Origin: Candidatus Aminicenantota bacterium
Lineage (GTDB): Bacteria > Acidobacteriota > Aminicenantia > UBA2199
Direction: 5' to 3'
Length of the DNA: 5,062 nucleotides
NCBI GenBank assembly: GCA_024644125.1
Contig: JAHELQ010000424.1
Coordinates: forward strand, 1 to 5,062
The notes beneath the pieces were generated by a model. The model was not told where the DNA came from and made no database searches. It saw nothing but the letters and a program-made list of their open reading frames with translations. Shown here one piece after another: positions 1 through 5,062 of the stretch. The translations under genes and the position numbers were made by a program. Numbering within the stretch: the stretch's first letter is position 1; every line of letters starts with the position of its first letter.

Positions 1-309
1 CGGCCACAGAATTGAAGCTGCCCGTCTTCAACATGCGCCCTCACAATCTTGCGCAATATAGTAGCATTTAGGCTGCCAGGGGAGTGGCGGTGAAGGCTCT
101 CTAATTAATGTGTCAACGGAAGCGGAGGATGCGGAAGATTGTGGTAATGTGTAGAACTGTGTCGTAGTGCGATGTGTGTGGTAAAAATAATGACATTATC
201 CCGGAGGTTTTATCACACCGGAACAAAATGATTTTTGATAAAAATGTAGAATTTTATATGAATGGAAGTGCTGAATTATTGATTTTATCTATAAACGATT
301 AAACCCTGT
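1..309. other. Non-coding AT-rich region downstream of the operon
   Basis: I see no convincing gene here. The left part (about 60-180) is rich in G and T. From about 181 to 300 the DNA drops to roughly 27% GC by hand count, against about 65% inside the neighbouring gene at 481-600. Short frames exist, such as a 24-codon ATG frame at 228-302 on the plus strand, but none has a well-placed ribosome site or recognisable protein. A frame open from the left edge to a TAG at 69-71 could be the tail of an upstream plus-strand gene, but 22 residues are too few to judge. The region also holds TTTTATC/GATAAAA inverted repeats. Confidence 0.6.
208..243. repeat. 8-bp inverted repeat TTTTATCA / TGATAAAA
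   Basis: TTTTATCA at 208-215 pairs perfectly with TGATAAAA at 236-243, with a 20-nt spacer. A further TTTTATC lies at 283-289. These could be operator half-sites or a weak 3' hairpin, but in DNA this AT-rich such repeats arise easily by chance, so no function is assigned. Confidence 0.35.
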
Positions 310-316
310 TTATAGA
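288..316 (-). terminator. Hairpin at the operon 3' end, possible weak terminator
   Basis: TCTATAAAC (288-296) and GTTTATAGA (308-316) form a perfect 9-bp stem with an 11-nt loop. The stop codon of the last operon gene (310-312) lies inside the stem. The arm is AT-rich and no U-tract follows on the minus strand, so it is not a classic intrinsic terminator. Its position exactly at the end of the operon and at a sharp fall in GC content is the main argument that it marks the transcript end or protects it. Confidence 0.35.
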
Positions 317-714
317 CGATCGCCCGGCCGCCGGTTCTGCGCAGTCAGAAAAACCGGGATCCGCGGCATCCAATCCAACATCTGAAAAACGACCGCGGTC
401 AGGAGTCCTTCGGCCAAAATCGCCCGTGCTGGGTTGACGATGTTCATTACGCCGCCAGGAAGAAATAAATTCAGACATTTCCACGCCGCGGCCACCATCG
501 CCGTCATCATCGCCGCTGACGCACGTCCGCTTCCCTTCGCCGCCGCGACCATAAAAAATATCCCCGCCGGCAGCAAAATCGTTCCCGCCAATCCCGGTAC
601 ATGGGCCCGGTGCAGCAGATATCCCAGAGTCGATTCCACCGCTCCCCACAGGGAGCCGAATATCAGCGCCGTAGCGACACTGTCGTAGCGATTCGTTCTC
701 GTTGTCGTCATCAT
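310..714 (-). CDS. Small four-helix membrane protein, ECF S-component-like (tentative)
   Basis: This 134-residue protein is very hydrophobic, with likely membrane helices near residues 12-34, 41-60, 66-85 and 95-113 and no cofactor motifs. Notable segments are FGSLWGAVEST (19-29), LLPAGIFF (47-54), KCLNLF (79-84) and NPARAILAEGL (94-104). From memory these resemble a family of small membrane proteins related to ECF-transporter S components, but I cannot confirm this and a transport role is inference. It is the last gene of the operon: its ATG overlaps the TGA of the upstream gene in ATGA. A second ATG follows at once (711-709), and the weak AAGAGA at 717-722 is better spaced for it (5 nt), so the protein may start one residue later. 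Fewer helices than a typical six-helix S component, and a short basic tail (NRRPGDRL) next to a composition break, leave C-terminal truncation possible. Confidence 0.75.
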   Translation of the reverse strand: MMTTTRTNRYDSVATALIFGSLWGAVESTLGYLLHRAHVPGLAGTILLPAGIFFMVAAAKGSGRASAAMMTAMVAAAWKCLNLFLPGGVMNIVNPARAILAEGLLTAVVFQMLDWMPRIPVFLTAQNRRPGDRL

Positions 715-2108
715 GGTCTCTTGTCGTCCTCAGGGTCCATTATAGCCCGTGGCGATTTTTTGTGCAATAAAAAATTCAAATCCTTTACAATCTGTTTTCG
801 AGGCGACGTTACATCCATTTCCCGGTAAAACTCGATCCGGTCCAATAGATCTCCAACTACTGCCGCTGCCGCCGCAAACCAGACAACGAAACGCCCTCGA
901 TCCGCCGCCGCGATCAGCATCGCCGTAGGTAAGATCAGCCCCACCGCTACCCGTGGCCAGGGAAGGATATGATATCTTCGCCTCACGTAGAGGAAAAGCT
1001 TCAGCAACGCTACCGCCGCTGCAACCGCAGGAATCCCGGTCAAAATCGCAGCCAGGTAACTGCCGTTGAGAACCGTCCTGCCGCTATGAAACACCGGCCT
1101 GTCCTCCGTTTCCGTCACCCGGTAGATCAGATCGATGGAGATCAGACTCAAGAGTCCTAATATATTGACGGCGATCCCTATCATCCGCTTCCCCGGGAAG
1201 AAGGCGATAGACAATACGCCCAGTCCCAAAAACAGCGAGAAGAACAAAATTTCGCGGCTAAGCCACGACCGCCGCACATGAAACACCGCCCGGAAGGCCC
1301 GTCTCTTTTGCCCCAGATGAACGAATGTGACTCCCATGGCGATTGCCCCCAAACCGCCGAATAGCGCCGGGTGGAGCTCCAGCTTCCCCAGCGAAAACGC
1401 GAAAAACAACGCAGACATGAAGGCCGCGATAGTGGTGAACAATAGAAGCGCCCACTCGCTTCGCAATGTGATCTTCCTGGCTGGACGGTGATTGGTGGAC
1501 TCGAATACCGCATCGAGCGCTTCATCGCTTGCAAGAGCCGTCGCTTCCGGCAGGTGGCGCTCGCCCCGCGGCGAAACAAACGCGATGGCCGGTTCGAGGG
1601 GCGTCGGCATGAAGCCGGGGATCCGCATGCGGTCATCTATTTTGCCTTCTACCCGCTCTTCAAACCGCAACGCGTCCACAGGGCACGCCGTCACGCACGC
1701 CGGCTCCAATCCCTGCACGATCCGCTCTCGACAAAAGGTGCATTTCTCCACAACGCCGCTCTCGGCATTGTATTTCGGCGCGTCATAGGGACAGGCCCAG
1801 GTGCAATATTTACAGCCGATGCAGAGTTGCTTGAAATGGATCACCGCTCCGGTCTCCGGGTCTTTCTTGTATGCCATGGCCGGGCAATTCTTCAAACACG
1901 CCGGTTCCGCGCAATGATTGCAGGAGAGTGAGAGGTTGAAGAGCGGAAGCTTCGGATGCCGCATAGGATTGAAGGTCAGGATATCCCGCCAATTGGGGCC
2001 CGGATTGTTGCCTGCCACAGGCACTTTATCGTTTTCCATGGCGCAGGCGATAACGCACGCGCCGCAACCGGTGCAGCGGTTCAAGTCCATGAGGAAGCCG
2101 TAACTCAT
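711..2108 (-). CDS. DmsB-DmsC-like fusion: four-cluster ferredoxin plus membrane anchor
   Basis: This 465-residue protein joins two subunits that are separate in classical DMSO reductases. Residues 1-150 are a DmsB/PsrB-type electron-transfer domain with sixteen cysteines in four groups: C12/15/18/22, C63/66/71/75, C96/99/102/106 and C123/126/138/142, enough for four [4Fe-4S] clusters. A linker (about 150-215) leads to about seven apparent membrane helices near 219-239, 248-266, 286-304, 309-328, 350-374, 386-401 and 405-422. The HLGQKRRAFRA (264-274) and SWLSREI (281-287) segments are DmsC-like, and DRIEFYRE (423-430) follows the last helix. H264 may correspond to the menaquinol-binding histidine of E. 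coli DmsC (inference). The protein should carry electrons between the quinone pool and the catalytic subunit. No signal peptide precedes the first cluster. Its ATG overlaps the upstream stop by 4 bp, with a strong AAGGAGG 7 nt before it. Confidence 0.92.
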   Translation of the reverse strand: MSYGFLMDLNRCTGCGACVIACAMENDKVPVAGNNPGPNWRDILTFNPMRHPKLPLFNLSLSCNHCAEPACLKNCPAMAYKKDPETGAVIHFKQLCIGCKYCTWACPYDAPKYNAESGVVEKCTFCRERIVQGLEPACVTACPVDALRFEERVEGKIDDRMRIPGFMPTPLEPAIAFVSPRGERHLPEATALASDEALDAVFESTNHRPARKITLRSEWALLLFTTIAAFMSALFFAFSLGKLELHPALFGGLGAIAMGVTFVHLGQKRRAFRAVFHVRRSWLSREILFFSLFLGLGVLSIAFFPGKRMIGIAVNILGLLSLISIDLIYRVTETEDRPVFHSGRTVLNGSYLAAILTGIPAVAAAVALLKLFLYVRRRYHILPWPRVAVGLILPTAMLIAAADRGRFVVWFAAAAAVVGDLLDRIEFYREMDVTSPRKQIVKDLNFLLHKKSPRAIMDPEDDKRP

Positions 2109-4153
2109 CGGAGGCCCTCCTTCATTTTCACCACCTCCACCATGTTGTCATGAAACGCCGCCCCATAACCCATATCCGTCTCCCGCGCCGCCGACAACAG
2201 GTTCGCCGCCCCGCCGTCGCCGATCCACCAACCATTGGTCACCACGACACAGCCTCGCTTCAAACTCAAATCCAGGCACGCCTTCATCTCGAGCTCGCCT
2301 CGGTCGTTGAACACCAGTACGAAGTCTCCATCGCCGATCCCCCGCTTCAACGCGTCCTCCGCCCCGATGTGCAGGCGCGGCTCGCGGCTGAATTGGCGAA
2401 TCAACCGCAGATTGTTGAATTGCGAATGGATCCGGTCTTTGGTGTTTGGCGTCATAAAATACAGGGGATAACGCCCTAGCAAAGATTCATCCGGTTCCCG
2501 GAACGAAGGTAGGGGATCGAGCCCCCACCGGCCTGCCGCCTCCTCCGAGAAGAGTTCGATCTTCCCTGAGGGAGTGGGGAAGACGAGGCTCTCGAACGCC
2601 ACTTCTTCGGTTCCCGGCGCCATCACCGGTCCCTCCGCCAACCGTTCCAGCGACAACTCCGGGAACGGCCGCAATTTGTCCCGCAAATACAATTCCACCC
2701 CCGCGTCACCCGGCTCGGGAATCTTCCCCTTCAGTAGCTCCGGCTCGATTCCCAACCGCGACGCCAACTCGTAATATATATCGCTTTCCGGCTTCACCTC
2801 GCCCGGCGGCCGGATGACCTTTTGCTTCAATTGGATGTACGGATGCCAATACGCGCCAATCACATCCGTTTGCTCGAACATCGACTTGGCCGGAAGCACG
2901 AGATCCGCTTCCCGCGCCGTGTCGGTCATGAATTGCTCCACCACCACCCGGAAGTCCAGACTCCTGAAGGCCTGAATCACCGAATGGGTCTCGGGGTTTT
3001 GCGGAATCGGATTGCCCCGCTCAACCCACGCCATCTTGAGGGGCGGCTCCTGTTGCGCCATCATGTCCGGCCCCAGACGGGCCATGGAGATGGAAATTCT
3101 CGCTATGCCGTCGTTTTCCTTAGGCGGGAAAAACGCCACCGGATCTTTTACAAGGTCGAAGACTGCACTCTGCAAATTGGCGTAAATCCAGCCGGCGCCC
3201 GGTTTGCCGATATTGCCCGTGATCACCGGCAGCGCGATGAGAGCCCGCATCGTCTGGCCGCTATTGGTGTAACGCTGCATGCCGAACCCGGCGCACACAC
3301 TCATCGGCTTGACCCGCCCCATCAGCTCAGCCAACCGGAGAATCGCCTTTTGCGGCACATCGGTGATCGCCGACACCCTATCGAGAGTATAATCCAGCAG
3401 CAACTCCTCAAACCGCGAAAATCCCTTCACATGCCGGGCGATGAAATCTTCGTCGATCCAGCCTTGCTCCACCAGGACATGAGCCAATCCCAACGCCAGC
3501 GCGCCGTCCGTCCCCGGCCGCGGCTGAAGCAACAACTCCGCCCGTTCGGCCGAAAGCGTCCGCCGCGGATCCACCACCACCAACCGCGCTCCGCTCTCCG
3601 AGGCCCGGTCGATGGCCAGCATTTGTTGTATATTGGTTTCTGCAGGATTTTTCCCCCATAGTACGATCAATCGCGCGTTCTCCAGATCCCAGGGCGCGTT
3701 GTGCTTGTTGTCCCCCAGCGTCAGTCGCGTCGCCTCCAGTCCCGCCGGCCAGCACAAATCGCCATAAGTCCCGGTATACCCGCCGTACAAGCGCCAGAAA
3801 TTCGCCCCCACCGCGTTGAGCAAACCCTTCGTGCCGCTGGCCTGATAATACATCACGCTCTGCGGTCCAAACCGCTCCCGCAGATCCGTCAACTTCCCGG
3901 CGATTTCATCCAGAGCTTCGTCCCACGACACCCGGGCGAAGCATCCATCGGCCCGCCGCCGCAACGGATGAAGAATCCGCTCCTCCGAGTGCACCCTCTC
4001 CACATAACTCAATCCCTTGAGACAGGGGCCAGCCGGCGTCGCCTTGTTCAACGGTAAAATCTCCACTTTCGTGATCCGTTGACCCTCGACCTCCACCTTC
4101 AAGCTGCACGTACTGTAACAATTCCGCGGACAAGCCGTTACATAAGTCGCCAT
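2105..4153 (-). CDS. Molybdopterin oxidoreductase catalytic subunit, DMSO reductase family
   Basis: The 682-residue protein belongs to the DMSO reductase family of bis-MGD Mo/W enzymes. An N-terminal Fe4S4 domain carries C8, C12, C16 and C44, followed by K46. C134 in GDLCWPAG (131-138) sits where the metal ligand is expected, suggesting a cysteine ligand as in PsrA/PhsA- or NapA-like enzymes rather than the serine of DmsA. Cofactor-domain hallmarks follow: LVVVDPRRT (191-199), ITGNIGKPGAGW (311-322), VVVEQFMTDTAREADLVLPA (403-422) and FPTPSGKIELF (525-535). The C-terminal dinucleotide-binding domain runs from about 560 to the end, with GWW at 641-643. There is no Tat signal: the first cluster cysteine is residue 8 and an in-frame TAG lies four codons before the ATG, so the enzyme is probably cytoplasmic. 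Length fits the smaller family members. It is the first gene of a three-gene operon. Thiosulfate, polysulfide or another substrate is possible; the sequence does not decide. Confidence 0.93.
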   Translation of the reverse strand: MATYVTACPRNCYSTCSLKVEVEGQRITKVEILPLNKATPAGPCLKGLSYVERVHSEERILHPLRRRADGCFARVSWDEALDEIAGKLTDLRERFGPQSVMYYQASGTKGLLNAVGANFWRLYGGYTGTYGDLCWPAGLEATRLTLGDNKHNAPWDLENARLIVLWGKNPAETNIQQMLAIDRASESGARLVVVDPRRTLSAERAELLLQPRPGTDGALALGLAHVLVEQGWIDEDFIARHVKGFSRFEELLLDYTLDRVSAITDVPQKAILRLAELMGRVKPMSVCAGFGMQRYTNSGQTMRALIALPVITGNIGKPGAGWIYANLQSAVFDLVKDPVAFFPPKENDGIARISISMARLGPDMMAQQEPPLKMAWVERGNPIPQNPETHSVIQAFRSLDFRVVVEQFMTDTAREADLVLPAKSMFEQTDVIGAYWHPYIQLKQKVIRPPGEVKPESDIYYELASRLGIEPELLKGKIPEPGDAGVELYLRDKLRPFPELSLERLAEGPVMAPGTEEVAFESLVFPTPSGKIELFSEEAAGRWGLDPLPSFREPDESLLGRYPLYFMTPNTKDRIHSQFNNLRLIRQFSREPRLHIGAEDALKRGIGDGDFVLVFNDRGELEMKACLDLSLKRGCVVVTNGWWIGDGGAANLLSAARETDMGYGAAFHDNMVEVVKMKEGLR
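2116..2122 (-). promoter_or_regulatory. Strong internal ribosome binding site, AAGGAGG
   Basis: CCTCCTT on the plus strand reads AAGGAGG on the coding strand, 7 nt before the ATG of the B-C fusion gene. It lies inside the last codons of the catalytic gene. It fixes the start at 2108 and suggests the fusion protein is both coupled to and independently well initiated after the upstream gene. Confidence 0.8.
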
Positions 4154-4160
4154 ACCCCGA

Positions 4161-4164
4161 TCCT
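4161..4164 (-). promoter_or_regulatory. Ribosome binding site (AGGA) of the catalytic subunit
   Basis: AGGA on the minus strand lies 7 nt before the ATG at 4153. Together with the in-frame TAG at 4165-4163 it fixes this start and excludes an N-terminal extension such as a Tat leader. Confidence 0.7.
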
Positions 4165-4172
4165 ATCACACT

Positions 4173-4241
4173 CCCCCCCCAATTGCAATCACCGACCCCC
4201 TTGCCCTTCCTTGCCCTTGCCTCTTACCCTTGCCTGTCCCC
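4173..4241. repeat. Homopolymer C8 and CCCTTGCC repeats upstream of the operon
   Basis: Eight consecutive C (4173-4180) are followed by a pyrimidine-only-like tract holding three exact CCCTTGCC copies at 4198-4205, 4214-4221 and 4227-4234, separated by short related spacers. Read from the operon's strand this is a purine-rich GGCAAGGG array followed by G8, occupying the place where the operon's promoter should lie. I see no good sigma-70 promoter in it. It may be a degenerate minisatellite or debris of the rearrangement that left the neighbouring ATPase fragment. Confidence 0.55.
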
Positions 4242-4632
4242 TTTTTATGATTTACCTGGGAAAGAGTATCCGGTGATTCATCTGGACTTCCTGGGCTTGA
4301 AATACGACACGCCACAGGAATTGATCGAAACCCTCGATTACATGATCGACCAGAGCGCCCACTCCTACGGAATCAAATTGAAAGAGAGCGGCTACGACAA
4401 ACGCTTCAGAGAACTGATCCGTATCCTTTCCAGCCGGGAGAAAGTGGTCGTCCTGGTGGACGAGTACGACAAACCCATCATCAACCATATCGAGAACCCG
4501 GAAATCGCCAAACAAAACCGCAACATTCTGCGCACCTTCTACGAAGCCATCAAAGGGGCCGACGAATACATCCGCTTCGTGTTCATCACCGGAGAAGGGA
4601 TAGGGGACAGGCGGATGATGTGGATTAAATAG
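4183..4632 (+). pseudogene. Internal fragment of a predicted AAA-ATPase (PF09820-like)
   Basis: The open frame contains a clear middle segment of the 'predicted AAA-ATPase' family that normally precedes a PD-(D/E)XK nuclease-like domain (DUF1703). Recognisable parts, numbered from the TTG at 4183, are YPVIHLDF (29-36), the Walker B strand VVVLVDEYDKPI (88-99), QNRNILRTFY (111-120) and RFVFITG (131-137). The N-terminal part with the Walker A loop (usually a RPRRFGKS-like segment) is missing, as is everything after FITG, where the family normally continues into a SKFSKVS-like stretch and the C-terminal nuclease-like domain. Residues 1-24 come from the low-complexity C/T tract, and the last 12 codons are unrelated. 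No in-frame ATG or ribosome site precedes the homology. I conclude it is a non-functional remnant cut at both ends; homology covers about 4258-4593. Confidence 0.85.
4232..4612. repeat. 10-bp perfect inverted repeat GCCTGTCCCC / GGGGACAGGC around the ATPase fragment
   Basis: GCCTGTCCCC at 4232-4241 and GGGGACAGGC at 4603-4612 are exact reverse complements. They lie within about 10-16 bp of the points where ATPase homology begins (about 4258) and ends (4593). From memory, AAAAGGGGACAGGC-like strings are common intergenic repeats in some bacteria, sometimes near REP-associated (Y1) transposases. The left copy also has the matching T5 tract (4242-4246). A related AGGGACAGGC lies at about 1786-1795 inside the fusion gene, probably by chance. 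Confidence 0.55.
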
Positions 4633-4733
4633 CGGGCTAAATATTTTTGCATAATTGTTAACAACGGCCGCCGAACCGGGCTTCGTTCAACTACATATTC
4701 CGGCAGATTATCATCAAATTTGAAGATTTATCT

Positions 4734-4867
4734 CTAGCATCGCTACCCGAAGTCCCCATCGAAGCCTCGATCGACGCTTCTTACCGAAGATGAGGTAGAT
4801 CGATCCCTTCCATCTTCGCTTCCTTCAACCGGGCAATGGATGCTGGCATCGAAGCTTTGATGCTAGC
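4734..4867. repeat. Cluster of nested palindromes
   Basis: Three structures are packed together. GAAGCCTCGATCGACGCTTC (4761-4780) is a 20-bp palindrome with one mismatched pair. CGAAGATG (4785-4792) pairs perfectly with CATCTTCG (4811-4818). A 26-bp palindrome at 4842-4867, centred on AAGCTT, has 11 of 13 Watson-Crick pairs; the other two are G-U in plus-strand RNA. CTAGCATC (4734-4741) also pairs perfectly with GATGCTAG (4859-4866), enclosing the whole set. CATCGAAGC recurs at 4757-4765 and 4847-4855. This may be a REP/BIME-like element or a structured RNA; I do not recognise a named family. Confidence 0.55.
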
Positions 4868-4881
4868 GATCCTTCATTCTC

Positions 4882-4913
4882 GCTCCTGATGTCTGGGATT
4901 TGAATTCAGGAGC
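4882..4913 (-). terminator. Stem-loop 22 nt after the right-edge gene, possible terminator
   Basis: GCTCCTGA (4882-4889) and TCAGGAGC (4906-4913) form a perfect 8-bp stem with a 16-nt loop, beginning about 22 nt past the stop codon of the minus-strand gene at 4935. No U-tract follows, so intrinsic termination is uncertain; it may instead stabilise the mRNA 3' end. Confidence 0.35.
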
Positions 4914-4934
4914 CAGATCTCGGGCTTCTTTGAA

Positions 4935-5062
4935 TTAGGTCTGCAACTTGCGGATCGAGAAGAGGCGATCGCCGATGCAGGTGGGGTAGACGTTGCGGTC
5001 TTTTTTGTGGATGACTGTATCGCCGAAGGTGGCGTAGGCCTTGAGCAGGAAGTCTTTTGAGC
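4935..5062 (-). CDS. C-terminal end of an unidentified protein (partial)
   Basis: On the minus strand a frame enters from the right edge and runs 41 complete codons to a TAA at 4937-4935. It includes LLKAYATFGDTVIHKKDRNV and then YPTCIGDRLFSIRKLQT at the C-terminus. Codons favour C or G at the third position (for example TTC, CTC, GCC, ATC), as in the operon, supporting a real gene. I do not recognise the family; one cysteine and no membrane segment are seen. The 5' part lies outside the window. Its reading direction matches the molybdoenzyme operon, but more than 780 bases with a pseudogene and palindromes lie between them, so they are unlikely to share a transcript. Confidence 0.6.
   Translation of the reverse strand, partial: SKDFLLKAYATFGDTVIHKKDRNVYPTCIGDRLFSIRKLQT

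Larger units (their letters stand above)
4633..4934. other. Non-coding region between the ATPase remnant and the right-edge gene
   Basis: No credible gene is seen on either strand in these 300 bases. The left part has a perfect 10-bp palindrome TTGTTAACAA (4655-4664). The right part holds a cluster of palindromes and stem-loops, listed separately. CGGGCTTC occurs twice as a direct repeat (4677-4684 and 4921-4928), one copy on each side of the cluster. Nothing here continues the ATPase gene. Confidence 0.65.

Noticed and set aside
3..71. Possible C-terminal tail of a plus-strand gene from the left edge (22 codons to TAG)
   Set aside because: A loose resemblance to transposase C-termini came to mind, but 22 residues without a motif cannot support a call.
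190..302. Short plus-strand frames (13 and 24 codons) near a GGAGG at 203-207
   Set aside because: The GGAGG is 20 nt from the ATG at 228, too far for a ribosome site, and the peptides show no features.
1181..1636. Overlapping frames on both strands inside the fusion gene
   Set aside because: The DmsC-like frame has recognisable membrane helices and family segments; the others are low-complexity shadows.
1786..1795. AGGGACAGGC, one base from the motif flanking the ATPase fragment
   Set aside because: It lies within intact conserved ferredoxin coding sequence (near the C96-C106 cluster), so it is most likely a chance match.
2822..3661. A 279-codon open frame on the plus strand
   Set aside because: It is antisense to the well-supported catalytic subunit. 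Its translation is rich in His, Arg and Pro, as expected from the complement of GC-rich codons, and shows no domain.
4161..4188. TTGCAA and TAGGAT with 17-bp spacing on the minus strand, resembling a sigma-70 promoter
   Set aside because: Each box matches only four of six positions, and transcription would begin at or next to the ATG while the -10 box overlaps the ribosome site, so it is probably coincidental.
4895..4910. TTCAAAT followed by CCC on the minus strand, resembling a tRNA T-loop
   Set aside because: The flanking bases do not form a five-pair T-stem and no acceptor, D or anticodon arms are present.
4734..4913. CRISPR array or integron attC sites
   Set aside because: There are no regularly spaced identical repeats with unique spacers, and no attC-type core sites or integrase gene in the window.
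4967..4976. GCGATCGC octamer, reminiscent of the cyanobacterial HIP1 repeat
   Set aside because: It occurs once, inside coding sequence, and says nothing by itself.

Overview
The window looks like a piece of genome from an anaerobic or facultatively anaerobic bacterium. Its core is a respiratory-type molybdenum or tungsten oxidoreductase operon with three genes on the minus strand. I cannot name the taxon: fused DmsB-DmsC-like subunits and the fragmentary AAA-ATPase found here both occur in several anaerobic lineages. The operon is GC-rich (about 65% in a stretch counted by hand), while the DNA just past its 3' end is very AT-rich (about 27% GC over 181-300).

Layout, left to right. 1-309: no convincing gene; AT-rich, with small inverted repeats where the operon ends. 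310-714 (minus): a small four-helix membrane protein of uncertain family. 711-2108 (minus): a fusion of a four-cluster ferredoxin (DmsB-like) and a DmsC-like membrane anchor. 2105-4153 (minus): the catalytic molybdopterin subunit. The three genes overlap by 4 bp at each junction, so they are almost certainly co-transcribed from right to left and translationally coupled. 4154-4257: the operon's upstream region, with a run of eight C and three CCCTTGCC repeats. About 4258-4593 (plus): an internal fragment of a 'predicted AAA-ATPase' gene (PF09820-like) that keeps the Walker B segment but has lost Walker A and everything after the FVFITG segment. It is bracketed by a perfect 10-bp inverted repeat, GGGGACAGGC. 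4633-4934: non-coding, with a dense cluster of palindromes. 4935-5062 (minus): the last 41 codons of an unidentified gene that enters from the right edge.

How the genes should work together: the catalytic subunit exchanges electrons with its substrate at a bis-MGD Mo/W centre and one [4Fe-4S] cluster. The four clusters of the second protein relay electrons to or from the quinone pool through its DmsC-like membrane domain. An in-frame stop four codons upstream of the catalytic start excludes a Tat signal peptide, and the ferredoxin domain has none either, so the active dimer probably faces the cytoplasm, unlike classical DmsABC. The substrate cannot be read from the sequence. The third protein might handle transport or assembly, but that is a guess.

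The parts most worth a second look are the bracketed ATPase fragment, the palindrome cluster beside it, the Tat-less B-C fusion arrangement, and the small membrane protein coupled to the operon.
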